Assembly (NCBI RefSeq): GCF_022898935.1
Contig: NZ_JALIRP010000006.1
Location: 341,100 to 405,099 of the forward strand
Source of the DNA: Paenibacillus mangrovi
GTDB taxonomy: Bacteria; Bacillota; Bacilli; Paenibacillales; Paenibacillaceae
DNA length: 64,000 bases
Reading direction: 5' to 3'
Made by a program: the position numbers and the translations under genes. The notes beneath the pieces were generated by a model that saw only the letters and a program-made list of their open reading frames with translations, had not been told where the DNA came from and made no database searches. Positions 63,975-64,000 of the stretch are shown one piece after another (the first letter of the stretch is position 1; the number at the start of each line of letters is the position of its first letter).

Positions 63975-64000
63975 GAGCAGGCTGCCTAAGCCTGCTTATT
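63975..64000 (+). terminator. Terminator hairpin at window end
   Basis: AGCAGGCT pairs with AGCCTGCT across a five-base loop; the U tail is cut by the window edge. Confidence 0.65.

Noticed and set aside
1..64000. CRISPR arrays, tRNA or rRNA genes, complete insertion sequences
   Set aside because: No regularly spaced repeats, no cloverleaf with conserved T-loop, and no complete transposase were seen.

Overview
The window reads as a chromosomal segment of a spore-forming Bacillota bacterium of the Paenibacillus type. The grounds are the sporulation genes (yhbH, pdaA), several ABC sugar importers paired with YesM/YesN-type two-component systems, strong AGGAGG ribosome binding sites, U-tailed terminators, and a GlpP antiterminator. 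All identifications come from reading motifs; no database search was possible.

Layout. 1-6.4 kb: end of a LplB/LplC-type importer with its sensor kinase and regulator, a 245-bp inverted-repeat element, and a Gfo/Idh/MocA oxidoreductase. 6.5-8.3 kb: yhbH and a small aromatic protein, with a duplicated terminator and a copy of part of yhbH. 8.7-12.9 kb: two secreted proteins. 13.2-17.8 kb: an asparaginase, PepV-like, M17 aminopeptidase and cutC operon. 18.0-21.9 kb: a sugar operon (SIS protein, DeoR regulator, ROK kinase, class II aldolase) with a palindrome over its promoter. 22.3-31.0 kb: an aldo/keto reductase, an SDR relic and cell-envelope genes (DUF4349 lipoprotein, pdaA, bcrC-like, phosphodiester glycosidase, two degV, DUF423). 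31.2-35.0 kb: a scarred stretch with truncated yunC, broken XRE genes, a structured palindromic element and a probable rhamnose-mutarotase remnant. 35.1-42.9 kb: a second importer with its own kinase and regulator and an enolase-superfamily acid-sugar dehydratase. 43.0-43.8 kb: a broken ECF sigma factor gene.

44-60 kb looks like a glycerol-3-phosphate (G3P) region. It holds a GDPD phosphodiesterase, a Ugp-like ABC importer, glpD, a HAD phosphatase and the antiterminator gene glpP. Four transcription units there (a large LTD/FN3 surface protein, the GDPD, the importer operon and glpD) each carry a leader with a GGAGAY motif at or just before an intrinsic terminator. This fits GlpP antitermination, which in Bacillus subtilis controls glpD, glpFK and glpTQ. 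The importer operon also encodes a metallo-beta-lactamase-fold lipoprotein and two HupE/UreJ-like membrane proteins, one with an EF-hand-like loop. That combination is the best candidate here for an undescribed system: a G3P-controlled module for scavenging extracellular phosphodiesters.

Between the importer operon and glpD lies an in-frame fusion of alanine racemase to a serine beta-lactamase/DD-peptidase-type domain. The second domain keeps its own Shine-Dalgarno and ATG, and an A8 tract just upstream would split the fusion into two ordinary genes if it gained one A. 60-64 kb has an MgtC-family protein, a sugar isomerase-like protein, a second decayed XRE copy, unidentified fragments and an AraC/GyrI-like regulator.
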